From Pleurostoma richardsiae (lineage: Eukaryota > Ascomycota > Sordariomycetes > Calosphaeriales > Pleurostomataceae), in NCBI GenBank assembly GCA_030052745.1, contig JANBVO010000019.1, positions 496,001 through 560,000 on the forward strand: a stretch of 64,000 nucleotides of DNA, written 5' to 3'. Of the stretch, positions 45,240-57,674 are shown one piece after another. Below the pieces are notes generated by a model that was not told the DNA's origin, searched no databases, and saw only the letters and a list, made by a program, of their open reading frames with translations. Numbering within the stretch: position 1 is the first letter of the stretch; each line of letters begins with the position of its first letter. Position numbers and translations under genes: made by a program.

Positions 45240-45717
45240 TGCCTTTTCGTTTGGGTTGTTAGAGATGATATGTGAATGAAGAGGAGTTGAGCTCCAGACC
45301 AAGGAAGAAGAGCCGCCCCCGCACGACGCCAGACACAGCCACGTCACATATGCGGCTGGCTGTACTGCCACATCTAGCGTTTCGGCACCACTACGGACTT
45401 TTCAAGCCCAAAGATTAACTCCCAGCCGAATTTGCCAGGATCCTCCTTCGTTCCTTCAGACTTCTTTGGGCAAAACGCGAGCGACTTGCATCACCTGCAG
45501 CCGGTCGTTGCCGATAACTGAATTATATCACGTGCCTTGCCATGTGAATGAAACTCAGCATTAGATTTTGCTGAGTGCCTCAGGCTATTGTGTCTCGGTA
45601 GCAACTATACGCTCTTAACGAGGAAGTCGGACAGGAATCAATAAACAGTATTAGCAGGTCTAATTAGTGCTCCATTACTGATCTCGGAATATCGCCAAAT
45701 GCAGTGCCTACCCCCCC
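45240..45717. other. Intergenic region
   Basis: 478 bp between two minus-strand genes: promoter of the ULD-DEP gene and 3' end of the acidic-tail gene. Nothing else is seen. Confidence 0.4.
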
Positions 45718-47222
45718 TCAACCGTATTCTTCCTCTCCCTCTCCCTCGTTGTCATCCTCCTCGTCCTCCTCTTCCTCGCCCTCTTCGTCGTTGTCCTCGT
45801 CGTCGTCATCCTTCTCCTTATCCCCAACCTCTTCCTTTTTTTTACCCTTACTGAAGATCCCCTGCAAAGAGTCCTCTAGGAGTTGTCCGATCAGTGTCTT
45901 GTTGTCCAGATCATCCTTCAGCATCCCCTGAGTCAGCTCAGCCTCCAATCTGTCCAGCTCCTCGCGCTTCTGCTGAATGTCCTGGAGCTCACGGGTGACT
46001 GTGTCCTCGAGGACGTTCTTGTTTAGCTCCATCGCGTTGACCTTGCTATTCACATCGGACCATAGCTCCTCCAGCTGTCCAGCGCGCGAGGTCTCCCCGA
46101 GGAGGTTGGCGAGCTTTACGGCGGAATCCAGGAACTGGCTTACTCCCCTGGCTGTGACCGGAAGTCGATGGACCGCTGTGCGCCGCAGCTTTGATACTAT
46201 GACGAGCAGCTCGCTGAGATCGTCATTGTCAATCTGTGGCCTAACCACTTGAAGGTTGACCCTACCCTTCTTTGTGCTGAAGAGCCTTGTCCATTTCGTC
46301 AGTTCCACGGACGCTGCACAGTCCCAGTTTCTCTTCATGAGGATGGATGGCATTGTCCTTGACGCGAAATCAAAGAAGCACTGCTCAAGGACCCGCTGGG
46401 CCGTGTTGAGGATCATGTGCTGCATGTGGTAGGGTAAATAGGCTGGGTAGAGTGATGGCAGTTTCCCTTCCAAGATGCGTTCCTTTGACTGTCTCTCTGC
46501 AGGCCAGGATGAGTTAACAGTGTACGAGAGATTGCGTGTTCCCGACTCACTTTTAGGAGGCTTTGCTGCGCCATCCTCATCCACATCTGGCTCGAGCTCA
46601 GTATCCTCTGCAAACCATGCTGCGTCACCGTCTACTACACAATATTCTTCCTCGTTTTGTGAGGCGACCTCCTCCAGCCTATCCTCTATGGAATTGGCCG
46701 CATCCGCCTCCGATGCGTGGTGTTGGGCATCTCGCAGAGCCGAATGCCGGAAAAGATCTGGGAACTCAACTTTTGCGCGGATCTCCGATTCGAAGACGCG
46801 ATTCTCGAGCAATTCCTGAACTACCCGAGCAACCCTCTTCTCCCCGATGTCACCCAGAAGTGGCTGCAATGAGTTCCTGCTCCTGTTGATCAGCTCCTTC
46901 ACTTTCTTAAGCCTCCGCACCTGCGCATTGCTGCCGCTGAAGATAGGGCGGCATAGGACGTAGACACGGCGTCTGGTGTCGTCGTTTTCTCTCACCAATG
47001 GTCGGAGTAGGGGAATAGTCTCCTGGAAATTGGGTGTGCGATGTTACTGTGAAGGCAGGGCGACCCTTTGTGTACCTCCTCTACATGAGGAGGTTCTCGA
47101 GCGTGTGGCCGTTGGCTGTTGCTAACAATGTGAGGCCTACCACCTTCGCCACGTGGCCGGCCTCTGGTGGTTTCAGGCCTCCGGCATGAAGGTGGTGGTG
47201 CCGTCAACCCCGCAGGCAACAC
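45718..47222 (-). CDS. Lineage-specific coiled-coil protein with acidic tail
   Basis: A fungal hypothetical family I recognise only by pattern (RLPSLYPAYLPYHMQHM-like block, LEQCFFDFASR, HRLPVTARGVSQFLDSAVKLA, then a long helix). The main exon ends at 45718. An in-frame 54-bp intron (46550-46497, donor GTGAGT, branch TTAACTC, acceptor ctgcag) lies inside the open frame and hides itself because it contains no stop. The protein ends in a coiled coil (about 60 residues, MELNKNVLEDTVTRELQDI) and a Glu/Asp-rich tail of about 40 residues. The 5' end is unresolved: coding seems to continue through an acceptor at about 47023 (ETIPLLRPLVREN) into a frame ending at about 47076, but no convincing ATG was found. 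Function unknown. Confidence 0.6.
46497..46550 (-). other. Stop-free 54-bp intron
   Basis: GTGAGT donor, TTAACTC branch and CTGCAG acceptor; the 18 codons it would add (ESGTRNLSYTVNSSWPAE) interrupt an otherwise family-like sequence, PPK-RQSKERILEGKLPSLYP. Because the length is a multiple of three, gene finders may leave it in. Confidence 0.65.
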
Positions 47223-47889
47223 AAACCGCTGCTCTCCCTCTTCTCAGCACCTTATATGGTACAAGACATGTCTGCTCCGGACCAGTTGGCAAGTACTCCC
47301 GATTAGTATCGGAAGCAGCTATGGCCGATAGCTGCATGGTCAGCACCTTGGCGTGTGTATCCCTTTTGCAGGGTGAAGCGCCCAATATTGTGGCATAAGT
47401 AGGTACTCATACAGAACGCTGTTTTGGAAACTACACAACACCTGAACCCCGCCTGGGAACTCGCCGTTGTTACGGGGAAAAGAAACCTGAAGCATTCAGC
47501 TAACAATTGATCTACCTCGACCACCTAATCCAATAGGTTGTAAGCCCCGTTTCTGAGGAATTCTCAAACTGACTGAGTCGCCTGACAGCTTGCCCTTGAT
47601 TTACCTGACACTCCTGGACCTCGACAGCATTATCCTTTGCCATGGGAGGAGTGGGTTTCCTTCGACTCATGTGATGTTTGTCGTATAGTAACCAGCATCT
47701 TGGACGCGGTCACACCTGAAAATAAAAAATGCCCGAGGTTGTCTCTGTCGTACAATTCGATTGATGCGTGCGGTAGTTGCCATTTTCATCAAGGCTCAGA
47801 AACTGGGGATGCGAATCATGGACCTATCTGACTAAGAACTAGATCTTCTATGTGACCTTGCCCTGAGGGCGCTGCAAGATCGCAACCAG
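47223..47889. other. Intergenic region
   Basis: 667 bp between two minus-strand genes. A TATA-like atataa on the minus strand near 47255 could belong to the acidic-tail gene. No other gene is seen. Confidence 0.4.
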
Positions 47890-49857
47890 TCAGGCGGGTG
47901 TCAACTTGAACTCCGTCCTTCCATCGAGGTTCACCTCAATCGTAGCCTTCCCCGTTGTATCCGCCGTGAAGGACTGCCCTGCGTCCAAATGATATTTCGC
48001 ACCCGGCACTAACCTCTCGAAGCCAAGGGTCTGCTTGCCGGCAGCCTTGCCATTATATAGAACAAGGTCCATGCCTCTGCCATCGTGGCTATACGCTTTA
48101 GCAACAAGCACGTCCGGAAACTTGCACTCGGCTAGCAGAGGGCCCTGCAGCGCCGTCGGCTCGGGACCGTGGCAGGTCGCGTTACAGAGGTCCTGGTAGC
48201 GCGCCAGGCGGGCCATGAGCGCGACCACCTGTGATGTGGCGGACAGGCCCTTGTTGTACAGTGCCCCGGACGGCGTGGCCTCGACGGGGAAGAACTCGTT
48301 GTCGAGCTGCTCCAGAGCGTCCCTGCGAACCTTCTCGTCGCCGAACTCGGCGGCGCAGCCGGCGACGAAGGCGCGAAGGGCTCCAACGCCGGCCTTGTAA
48401 TTGCCCGGATCCATCTTATCCGCGCCCCGCAGGTCCTTGACGTCCAGGCGACCCTTGTCGTCGTAGTAGATGTGTTCGTTGCGGATGATGGCCCACACGC
48501 GGGCGCCGATGTGCGGGAGGTAGCAGGTCAGATTCATGGCGTTGATGCAGTCGGACAGGGTGCCGGAGAGGCCCGGGATGGTCAGGCCAGTTAGTTCGGA
48601 GCGAATGGGCAGGATGCGGCCGTCGGGTTCTGTCATCTCGTCCTCGAGAGCGCGCTCGAAGCGCGGCTTGATCTTCTCGGCGTAATCGTTGCCGAGGAGG
48701 CGGGAGGAGATGATGAGGCCAGACATGCCGATGAGACTGAGTACAGGGAGAGATTAGTACAAAATAAGCGCGATAGCATATAACAGGTGCGACACTCACT
48801 TGCAGAGAGAGTATGTCCAGTTGGGCTCACACGGGTACAGGCAGTAGTCGTTGGTGGCCATGTTTTCGTACATAGCATCGGCCAGGTCACCGAACGAGCG
48901 CTTGTAGTGCACGCCATCGGCAATGTGGAAGTCTAGAGCGCCCTTCTTCTCGTAACGCCTGTCACCAGTAGCTGATGCATACAAGCCGATTGCGACTCCA
49001 ATGTAGCCGGTCACCATGATGTTGTCATAGTTGATGGGGTCGTAGTCGGTAGTGAACTTGCCAGTCAGCCGTTCCCATTTCCAGTAGGACATGATCCTCT
49101 TGGTGAGTGACTTTTCGATGCTGTTCCGGCAAGCCTCGGCCGCGTACCCGTGGAAGTTTGGTGCATAGTGCGTCAGATAGAGAGCTAGGCAGTCGACGAC
49201 GCCGTATAGCTGGTACCGCACAGCCGCGGTCTGGAACTGATCAATCACGTCGTGATAGCTGAGGTCATCGTGGCTGGTCAGGCCTCGCTCAATCATGTGC
49301 TGGACGAACCGGAGGGTCTTGAGGTCGAGTTCGCGCGAACCCGGTGGCGGGGCCGGAGTAGCCGACTCCTGCATGGACTTGACCTTGGCGGGAAGGTACT
49401 TGTTGCGCTGTTGTTGAATAGAGCGGCCACGGGCGTTGATCTGTGAGGATTTCCAGACGGCCCAGGTCACCATGATGACACACGCAGCCGCCCAGACTGG
49501 CGCTGCCTGGTCTACTAGTGTGTCTTTGGCGAGGGCAGCGGCCAGCCCAGCAGAGCCAAACCACAAGAGAAGAGGGAAGAGGACGCCGCCCATGGCAAAC
49601 CAGACAAATAGCGTGACAGGAATGCCGGCAATAGTGATGAGAAAAGCAGCCAAGGCCGGGATGCTCCCCACGGCTACCAGTCCCGCTCCGGGGAAGAGAA
49701 GACCAAGGGCCGCTGCACGGATAGCCGTGGACTGGAGATTATAGAAGCACCATAGCCCAAATGTGTACAGCATAGCGTACTGGAACATTGTGCGGCGTTG
49801 GTAGTAGCGCTTGGTGGTGCCAAGTCCTGCGGAAGGAGGAATCATGACGCCTGGCAT
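47890..49857 (-). CDS. Membrane protein with linalool dehydratase/isomerase-type domain
   Basis: Two exons (49857-48800 and 48736-47890) joined in phase 2 over a 63-bp intron, 634 residues. The N-terminal ~150 residues contain about four hydrophobic segments (LYTFGLWCFYNL, AALGLLFPGAGLVAVG, FLITIAGIPVTLFVWFAMGG, VWAAACVIMVTWAVW). The soluble remainder matches the Ldi-like all-alpha barrel seen in linalool dehydratase/isomerase relatives: NFHGYAAEACRNSIEKSLTKRI region, NIMVTGYIGVAIGLYASATGDRRY, and the hallmark EPNWTYSLCNLIGMSGL, which is restored by splicing. The bacterial enzyme hydrates and isomerises monoterpene alcohols; fungal homologues are mostly uncharacterised. The membrane part suggests an ER-bound lipid or terpenoid enzyme. 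Start ATG at 49857. Confidence 0.8.
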
Positions 49858-50506
49858 CTTGTCAATCTACTGCCATGCTGATAGACAGCGGCCGTGTCGA
49901 TCTGGGAGCTTACTATTGAAGTCAAACGTGCCCCATCCCTTCTGATGAGCCTGGCCAGACTCTGCCTGCGGCTCTTTTTCGAACCTGTACTGGGGCACAT
50001 GGCCAGTCTGAGTAACGGTCTGCCAACGCGGTCAGTCTCCCCCGAAGTAGTAGTGGAGGGCTAAGGAAATGCATACAATGGTAGACATTGTCGCTATCTG
50101 GAACAAGGTAAGATATCCACAATGGATGTCTCCTGCCTCGATAGACTACATCGAGCTCATTCACTCAGAGCAAGGAGACAGCTGTGCTTATAAGTACTCA
50201 AGCCCCGGCCCGGTCTCACGGGCCCCACGGCGCCGGCACGGGCATCTGAAATGTGGGGACGGACCGGGCGCGGTACTCCCGTGCCGAGTGGCTACGATGG
50301 AAGGCATGTTTCACTTTCATCCGGGTGGTAGAGGCAGACCATCGGCAATTCAAAGCCTCCATTGAAGTCTAAGCCGTCCGTATTGACTGAAGTCTGGAGA
50401 CTATCCGCATCTATCAGAAATATTTCCACATGCGGTCGTTCCCGCAGCGGCGAGCTTCACATCGTATAATCGCACCCAGCCGCCATATCATCTCCCAAGT
50501 TCGACT
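49858..50506. promoter_or_regulatory. Divergent intergenic region
   Basis: 649 bp between the Ldi-type gene (leftward) and the copper ATPase (rightward). Contains both promoters; no clear TATA box or copper-response site was recognised. Confidence 0.4.
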
Positions 50507-53276
50507 ATGGCGTGTTGCTATATTGCGGCGTCGATGATCGCCTTCATCATCAGAAGCTGCGAGGCGTTAGATATCAATCTGGACCTGCAGTATAACGAAT
50601 CGGTTAAGCACCACAAAGACGCATCAACCGAGGCTGACAGACCAGGCCCGGCAGAATCCAGCGTCATCGGCGAGTCTGAGATCACCATTGTGTCCATCTC
50701 CGGGATGACATGCGCGGCGTGCTCCACGACGGTGGAGAAAGCCCTAGTCGGCGCCAAAGGCGTACAGCAGGCGCTCGTCTCGCTGGCACTGCAGGAGGCT
50801 CGCGTCTTCCATGACACCTCGACGGCGCGAGACGACCTGATTACCTGCATTGAGAACGCCGGTTATAAGGCGAGCGTTGGAGCAAGAACACCGTCGCAAA
50901 AGATGTCGACTATACGGCTCGCAGAAGAGCTTCAGTCGCTCCGGAGGTCCCTCCAAGGTCTTGGTTTATGCTCGACACTCATCTTCGGCTTCGGCAAGGG
51001 GCTGGACCTTGTCAAACTGAACACCTACGTTTCCCATCCGCTTTTGTCTCTTGCAAAGACCTCCCTGATGCTGTGTCTGACGATAGTTGCAATTGCAAGA
51101 TACGGGGAGTGGATCTTCACGAGCGCACTGAGCGCCGCAAGACGGGGCAAGGTCAACATGCACACCCTAATATGCGTGTCAACGCTCGTGGGACTCGCAC
51201 TATCCCTCCTCAAGATTGCCCACGGTGACATCGACGTGCAATACTTCGATACCATCATTGGGGTCTTGCTAGTCATAACGGTCGGGCGTTACATGGACTT
51301 TCTGTCACGACGCCGAGCCGGGGACACATTTTTCGGCCTCTACTCCCTGATGGACGAGACTTCAATAGCAAAGCTAGCAAGTCAAGATGTAAGATGCTAG
51401 GCCCCTGCGTATTCTTTCTTAATTCATCTAAACACACTCCTAACTACTTGGATTTGCATAGAGGCGCGTCCCATCGCATGTTCTTAGGTCCGGAGACGAA
51501 ATAGTCATTGAGCCCTATACCCTCATACCGTGCGACAGCTATGTCATCTCCGGCACGTCGCATATTAACGAGGCCGTCATAACTGGCGAGTCGTTTCCGA
51601 AGACAAAGTCAGTAGGCGCGCTGCTCCTGGCCGGCACCCGAAACGGCCCAAATCAGCTACGCGCAGTAGTCCAACAGGACCAGCGAGGATCGTTCCTGTC
51701 CCAGCTAGTCGCAGGCGTCGAGGCTTCTCTGACAACTAAAGCGCCCGTCCAGCACCGCGTGGATGTCATATCGCGGTATTTTGTGAGCATCATATTCGCC
51801 ATCGCAGTAACTACCGGGGCCATATCTTTCTTTTCCGCCCGGGAACGGGGGTTGGCTCATGCAGTTGACGTGGCAGGAACAAAGGTGATGGCGGTTCTCG
51901 CAGCGGCTTGTCCTTGCGCACTGGGGCTCGCCACGCCATGCGCAGTGATGGCGGGCATAGGTGAGTGTCTCTGTATTTGAAATCGCAACACGCCATGACC
52001 TGACCTCCGAGATCCTAGACATTGCCTGGCGAAAGGGCATCCTGATGCTGGGAGGCGCGGAGACCATGGACGCGGCACGCAACCTGACGCACGTTGTCAT
52101 GGACAAGACGGGAACCCTGACACGGGGGGCACCGGAAGTCACCAGCATGGTCGTGAATAGCCGTTGGCAGGGACGCGAGGTAGATCTCGCCGTGCTGATC
52201 TGTGCGGCCGAAGAGGAAGGAATGGCAGCACACCCGCTGGCGTCGGCACTGTTTCGCAAGCTGCTGCCCCTGTGCAGTGAAGCGTGGGACCAGTACAGAT
52301 CGCATGGGCGCATGCGCGACTCAGAACAGATCGGAGGCCATGGTATCCGTTGCACGGTGGACAGCGGGGACCAGAACTGGAGATCTGTGCTTGTTGGCAG
52401 CCTCCAGTTTATGCTGGACAACGACGTATGCGGAGTTGAAGAGATTCCCAGGAATGCCACTGAAGAAGGCTCGGTCGTCTTTGCCAGCATTGATGGCCTT
52501 CTCGCAGCTTCGTTTGTCTTGCAGGTGAGTACCACCAGGCAAGGGCCACATAGTCGACCAAAGGCTAATAAGAGATACATAGGACGCACTAAGACCCGAC
52601 GCCGAGGCAACGGTCTCCGCGTTGAAAGCGAGGTCACTCAAGGTCACGATGCTGACTGGCGACAATCCGAGCGAAGCTCGTCGGATCTCCCAGCAGTTAG
52701 GTATTGAGGTCTTGGCCTCATCAGCGACCCCAGCTGCAAAGCTAAACCATGTTAAGGCGCTGCAGCAGAAGGGCCATAAAGTCCTGATGGTAAGCCGCTC
52801 ATGAGTTGAAATGAGAGTGGTGATGTGGCTCAGGTGCTGACGCGCGTCGTTACAGATTGGAGACGGCATGAATGACGCCCCTAGCCTGGCTGCAGCGGAA
52901 GTCGGCGTGATGATGGCCCATGGTAGCAGGTGCCTATCGTCTGGTGGGAGCGTTCTAATACTGCAATCCCAAATACGGCTAGTAGAAACCTTACTGGAGA
53001 TATCGACGAGCACGATGCGACAAGTCACGGCCAACATAATGTGGGCGTTAGCATATAACGTCTTCGCCGTTGCCCTAGCAGCAGGTCTCGGCTCTCCTTT
53101 GAACATCTCAATCTCCCCGTAAGTGCTCATTGAGCTCAGTGAATGGCCTTGATCTGCTCCTTTACTGACAGTCCAGACCAATGGCCGCGGCGATGATGTC
53201 CATGTCATCTATCTTCATCACCATGAACGGCCTACTTCTTCGGGCACGTTTGGCAAGGCGTTACAGCATTTCATAG
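50507..53276 (+). CDS. P1B-type copper-transporting ATPase
   Basis: Pumps Cu(I) out of the cytosol using ATP. Six exons (50507-51388, 51462-51960, 52019-52524, 52583-52789, 52856-53118, 53177-53276), 818 residues. A single heavy-metal-associated domain carries GMTCAAC (Cys69, Cys72). The transport site CPC is at about residues 444-446, TGES marks the actuator, DKTGT near residue 490 is the phosphorylation site, AAHP is the P1B nucleotide-site signature, and GDGMND closes the P domain. With one HMA and 818 residues it is shorter than Ccc2-type housekeeping pumps (about 1000-1200 residues, two or more HMAs), so it may be a specialised or detoxifying paralogue. The exon 2/3 acceptor (52018) was chosen to restore AGIDIAWRKGILM. 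Confidence 0.9.
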
Positions 53277-54033
53277 TAACTCAGGTGAATCCTTATGGCT
53301 TTTTGACTTATTGGCTTTACCTTCCATGACCTAGGGAGCATGGATACGGGTAAATAGTCGAGCAATACGGGAATCGTGAGTGGATGCTAAACCGTTTCTT
53401 GCTCATTCGTTCAAATTTGCACTCTCATATTTGCTACGGATGCCAGCAGAGATCATAAGAACACCTCCTAAAACACGTCGGAAATACCTTGGTCGTACTT
53501 CTGTCTAGACGACACCACCCGGTATGCCTGTCTAATAGCACCGCTCTATACGGTGGTCTCCTTCGGCACCAGGCCGTAATCGCATATGTCGAAGAATCAA
53601 TAGCGAATGCCTGATCTAAGAGCGGTTAAACGAATCACATTACGAGATCTCACGTCCATTGCCGTACCATCAAGTTGTTGTCAGGCCACCCGGCTGAGCC
53701 GTGCATAGGCCGTCTTCCGTGGCACTACCCGCGCCATCCAAACCCGGACCCCGGACTCCACAACCCGGACCGCCCTCTAACCCGGGGATACTAGCCAAGT
53801 AGCCAAGCTACTAACTCGCGACCCCATGCGGGGTAACATACATCTGGGGTAATGGTCGAGCTCTCCCTCTCTTTTGGGAATTGGGATGTATCCGGGCTCA
53901 TAGATATAACCGCGCCTGATCGGCCAATAAAAGCCGCGAGCCTTGCTCGTGTCATTCCCTTCATACGGGAGCATCTTCTCTGTACCGAATCTTCATTGAC
54001 CATTGGAGATATTGCTCCTGAACGAAGCTTACC
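53277..54033. promoter_or_regulatory. Intergenic region with CCCGGAC repeats
   Basis: 757 bp upstream of the sugar transporter. Between about 53741 and 53790 three or four copies of cccggac/cccgggg-like motifs are packed together, carrying repeated CGG/CCG triplets that Zn2Cys6 regulators could bind. No gene is seen. Confidence 0.45.
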
Positions 54034-55774
54034 ATGTCTGCTGAACCAACATATCTCGGCCTGAGAGGCAAGCCCCTGGGCTTCGCCATCACTGCTATTC
54101 TCACGTTTGGTTTTGTGCTTGTAGGCTACGACCAAGGTAAGTACAACCTCCTGAAGACTGGATAGTCCCCATAGCCTTGTTTCTGACGCCGTGATAATAG
54201 GCGTCATGTCTGGAGTTATTACAACTTCGGAGTGGCTGCGCACATTTCCTCAGGTCGATGGCAACGCAAACTTGCTGGGGTTCGTAGTTGCCATCTATGA
54301 TATTGGGTGCCTGCTTGGAGCTTTAAGCTGCATGACGTTTGGAGACAGGCTTGGCCGCAAGCGAGCGTGCTTCCTCGGGGGTGCTTGTGTCGTGCTCGGT
54401 GTGGTCATCCAAGTCACCTCCATGCCGGGGAACAATGTCCGTGGGACGCTCGCCCAGTTCATGATCGGCAGAACCATCACAGGAATTGGTAATGGCATGA
54501 ACATGGCGTCGATGCCAGTGTTGCAGGCCGAACTGTCCCATGCTGGTCGCGGCACGCTCGTCTGCCTCGAGTGCGGCCTCATAGCTACCGGGACCATGTT
54601 GTCCTATTGGCTCAACTACGGCATCCGCAACTACGATACATCTATCACCTGGCGCTTCCCCATTGCTTTCCAAATCCTCCTCGCCCTCATTTACATGGCT
54701 GGCGTTCTGTTGCTGCCAGAGTCGCCGCGTTGGCTGTGCAAAGTGGACCGCGTCGACGAGGCTACAAAGGTCATGGCCGCCGTCAATGGTGAATCTCGCG
54801 ATTCGCAGCGCACCCGGGATGATATCCGGTCTATCCTTGACGCTATCGCCATCGAAGACCAAGTCGGCTCTGCCTTCAAGGTCAGGGACTTAACAACAGG
54901 CGGGCCATCCCAGCACCGCCGCCGCCTGATCCTAGGCATCACCTCGCAGTTCTTCCAGCAGATCGGGGGATGTAACGCTGTTATCTATTACCTCCCCATC
55001 CTCTTTCAAGACTCGCTCGGCCAGACTCCCGAAGAGTCTCTGCTCCTCGGCGGAGTGAACATGATCGTCTATGCCGTCTTCTCCCTAATCTCCTTCGTTG
55101 TCATTGACCGAGCCGGGCGGCGCGTGCTCTTCCTCGTTGGCTCCGCTGGCCAATGCCTCTCCATGGTCATCACCTTCGCCTGCCTCATCCCCGGAAGCAC
55201 ATCGGCCGCAAAGGGGGCGGCCCTGGGACTCTTCCTGTACATCGCCTTCTTTGGTGCGACGTATCTGACTGTGCCCTGGCTCTGGGCCACGGAGATCAAC
55301 CCACTCCGGATCCGCGCCAAGGGTGCTGCTCTGGCCAACATCGTGAACTGGAGCATCAACTTCCTCGTCGTCATGGTCACTCCGATCATGGTTGCCAATA
55401 TCGGCTGGGGCACATACCTATTCTTTGCAGCTGTCAACCTTCTATTTGTTCCCTTTATGTGAGTATTTGTCTATTCTGCAACCTCCCTGGCAAAGGACTG
55501 TCCCACCGGCTCCTGCTGACATGGATCTTCTAGTTACTTCTTCTATCCCGAGACTGCCCACCGCTCTCTGGAGGAGATCGACCTTATCTTTGCCAAGGGG
55601 TATTTCGAGAAGAAGTCATATGTCAAAGCTGCTCAGGAGCTCCCCAAGCTGTCTGTCAGCGACATGGAGCAGTTGGCAGCGCAATACGGCCTGATGACCG
55701 ATGTGGAGATCAAGGGCCAGAGCCCTGTTTCCGTTACGGAGAAGGAGCCGTCCAGCGAGCACGTCGATGTGTGA
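54034..55774 (+). CDS. MFS sugar transporter
   Basis: Twelve-helix hexose/pentose/lactose-type permease in the plasma membrane. Three exons (54034-54136, 54201-55458, 55534-55774), 533 residues. Family motifs are GYDQGVMSG in helix 1 (restored by splicing), GDRLGRKR after helix 2, RTITGIGNGMNMASMPVLQAE, PESPRWL in the central loop, QQIGGCNAVIYYLP in helix 7, DRAGRR after helix 8, and the PETAHRSLEEID sequence after helix 12. The specificity cannot be read with confidence. Upstream CCCGGAC repeats may be regulatory. Confidence 0.94.
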
Positions 55775-56241
55775 GTGGCAAGAAACGGGTAGCCTAACTA
55801 TTTCACATCATCTGAGTAGTATGGTATAGCTGTGGTCTAGTGGAGATGGACTCGTCGTGCTCTTGGTCCCGTAGACAGGTAGCGCTTCTCAGTCACCTTG
55901 CACATCTAGGCACCGTGTACTTCTATATTAGTCTAGAACGCCTAGGACGGCAGTTTGCTGGCGATCGGCAAGACAATGCTTTTAACGCGATGTTACGAAC
56001 CCATGCAGTGACAGATAGTTGGCTGAGAGCAGAAATTAGCCGGACGAATTCCTCTAAGACGGGCGCGGACCGGTTATAACGGAAGTGGCACCGATCTAAC
56101 AGCGGGGACGGCTTTCGACAGTTGTAGGCCAAGTTCCGGGGTACACAGGATGAAAGTGCTACTTAGGTTAACTCCCAGTGGTGTCTCTGTCAGTGGCGTC
56201 TTCCCTGGATCGGGTCTTATCTCAACCCAAGCAATCCATAC
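55775..56241. other. Intergenic region
   Basis: 467 bp between two plus-strand genes. No gene or distinctive site is seen. Confidence 0.4.
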
Positions 56242-57273
56242 ATGGCTCCGCAAACTTCTACACCGACGTCGGCAAACGTCCTGGGCCTGATCGGCACGAT
56301 ATGTTGGTCCATCCAGCTGTGCCCACAGATACTGCACAGCTACCGCAGAAGGTCTACGGAGGGCCTACCTGCTGCCATGATGCTGCTATGGTCTGCATCG
56401 GGAGTTCCGTTCGGGATATACGCGATCCTGCAGAACTTCAACATCCCGCTCCAAATACAACCCCAGTGTTTCTGTCTCCTGTGTATGATAAGTTGGGGCC
56501 AGTGCATGACCTATTCTCGGTAAGTTAGAATTCAAAACAACGGCGAGGAGAGAAAGGAAAGACTGATTTGCGTGGATGATGACCCCAGAAAATGGAAGGC
56601 TTGGCGAGCCGTCATGATTTGCACAAGTATGCTGCTTCTGTTTGCCGCGCTACAACTCATGTTCGTCCTCGTCCTGCGCGGACCATATTCACGGGGCGTG
56701 TCGTGGCCCATCCAGGTGATGGGAGGTGTTGCGTTTGCGACACTGATTGCTGGCTACGTCCCCATCCCCTTCGAACTGTTTAAGCGACGTGGACGAGTGG
56801 TAGGCATTAGCCTTATCTTCCTAGCAGTAGACTGGTTCGGGGCATTTTTCTCGCTCATGTCACTTGGTGAGTGAACCAAAGCCTCTTCAGTTTACATATG
56901 CTTCCGGCCTTCCGAGTCCTAACAGATGGCACTATAGTTGCTCAAGAGTCCTTTGATGCTCTCTTTGGTGCTCTGTATTCGACATGGTAAGTAGGCACCT
57001 TGCGCCGCGGAGCAATAACTGATTCTAACATGCTCGAATATCAGCGCAATTATAGAGCTCAGCATGTTTGTCTCTCATGGCATTTGGCTCCTCAGGACGC
57101 GTCATATGCGGCAACGGGCGAGGCTGGAAGGTATGAGTTTTGATGAGTTCCCGGAAGCCATTGAATGGCAGGACTCGGGCATAAAGTTACATGTAATGGA
57201 GAAGATGAACAGCCTCCTCCGTAGCAGTAGTGCTGACACTGAATCTGGATGCGCTGCGACAGCAGCGCCTTGA
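56242..57273 (+). CDS. PQ-loop repeat membrane protein
   Basis: Five exons (56242-56519, 56589-56866, 56938-56986, 57045-57273 by four coding blocks: the count is four exons), 277 residues. The first PQ-loop is clear: GTICWSIQLCPQILHSYRRRSTEGLPAAM (shown by CPQILHSYRRRSTEGL). The second, in YVPIPFELFKRRGRVVGISLIF, has the Pro but not the Gln. About seven hydrophobic segments are present, as in the family of cystine/lysine exporters of the vacuole, SWEET-like and related transporters. The 3-kb context gives no substrate. The protein is small and ends with a cytoplasmic tail containing MSFDEFPEAIEW. Confidence 0.85.
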
Positions 57274-57674
57274 ATGGGTTTCCAAGTTGGAGATTCCTGC
57301 AGCAGATCACTCCGAGAAATCGCTTTGAACCATGTCCTGCGTTCTGCACATCAGGGGAATGCGTCAGTATCATGTCCTCCGTGCGTGACTTCGGCCGTAA
57401 ATTTGGTTAATGCAGACTTTATATTCTTATCAGGAGCTTCTCTCTTTCTTCGCGCGTCTTCAATATGCTTTACGTTGCTGAGACGCAGCGCCGGCTGTTC
57501 AAGGTCTCTGATTCGGCTGCCGACACGGTCCGTTGACGCGGTTGTCGGCTGTGCGCCCGGACCGGCCGCGGAGCCATATTGCGCGTCAGTCCGTGTCTGG
57601 GCTGGCTCCCACACTGAGTGATCTCGGGTCCATACACATGAACCCGTGCATCAACAATCGAGAAGTTCGAGACC
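57274..57674. other. Intergenic region
   Basis: 401 bp between two plus-strand genes with no recognisable feature. Confidence 0.4.
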
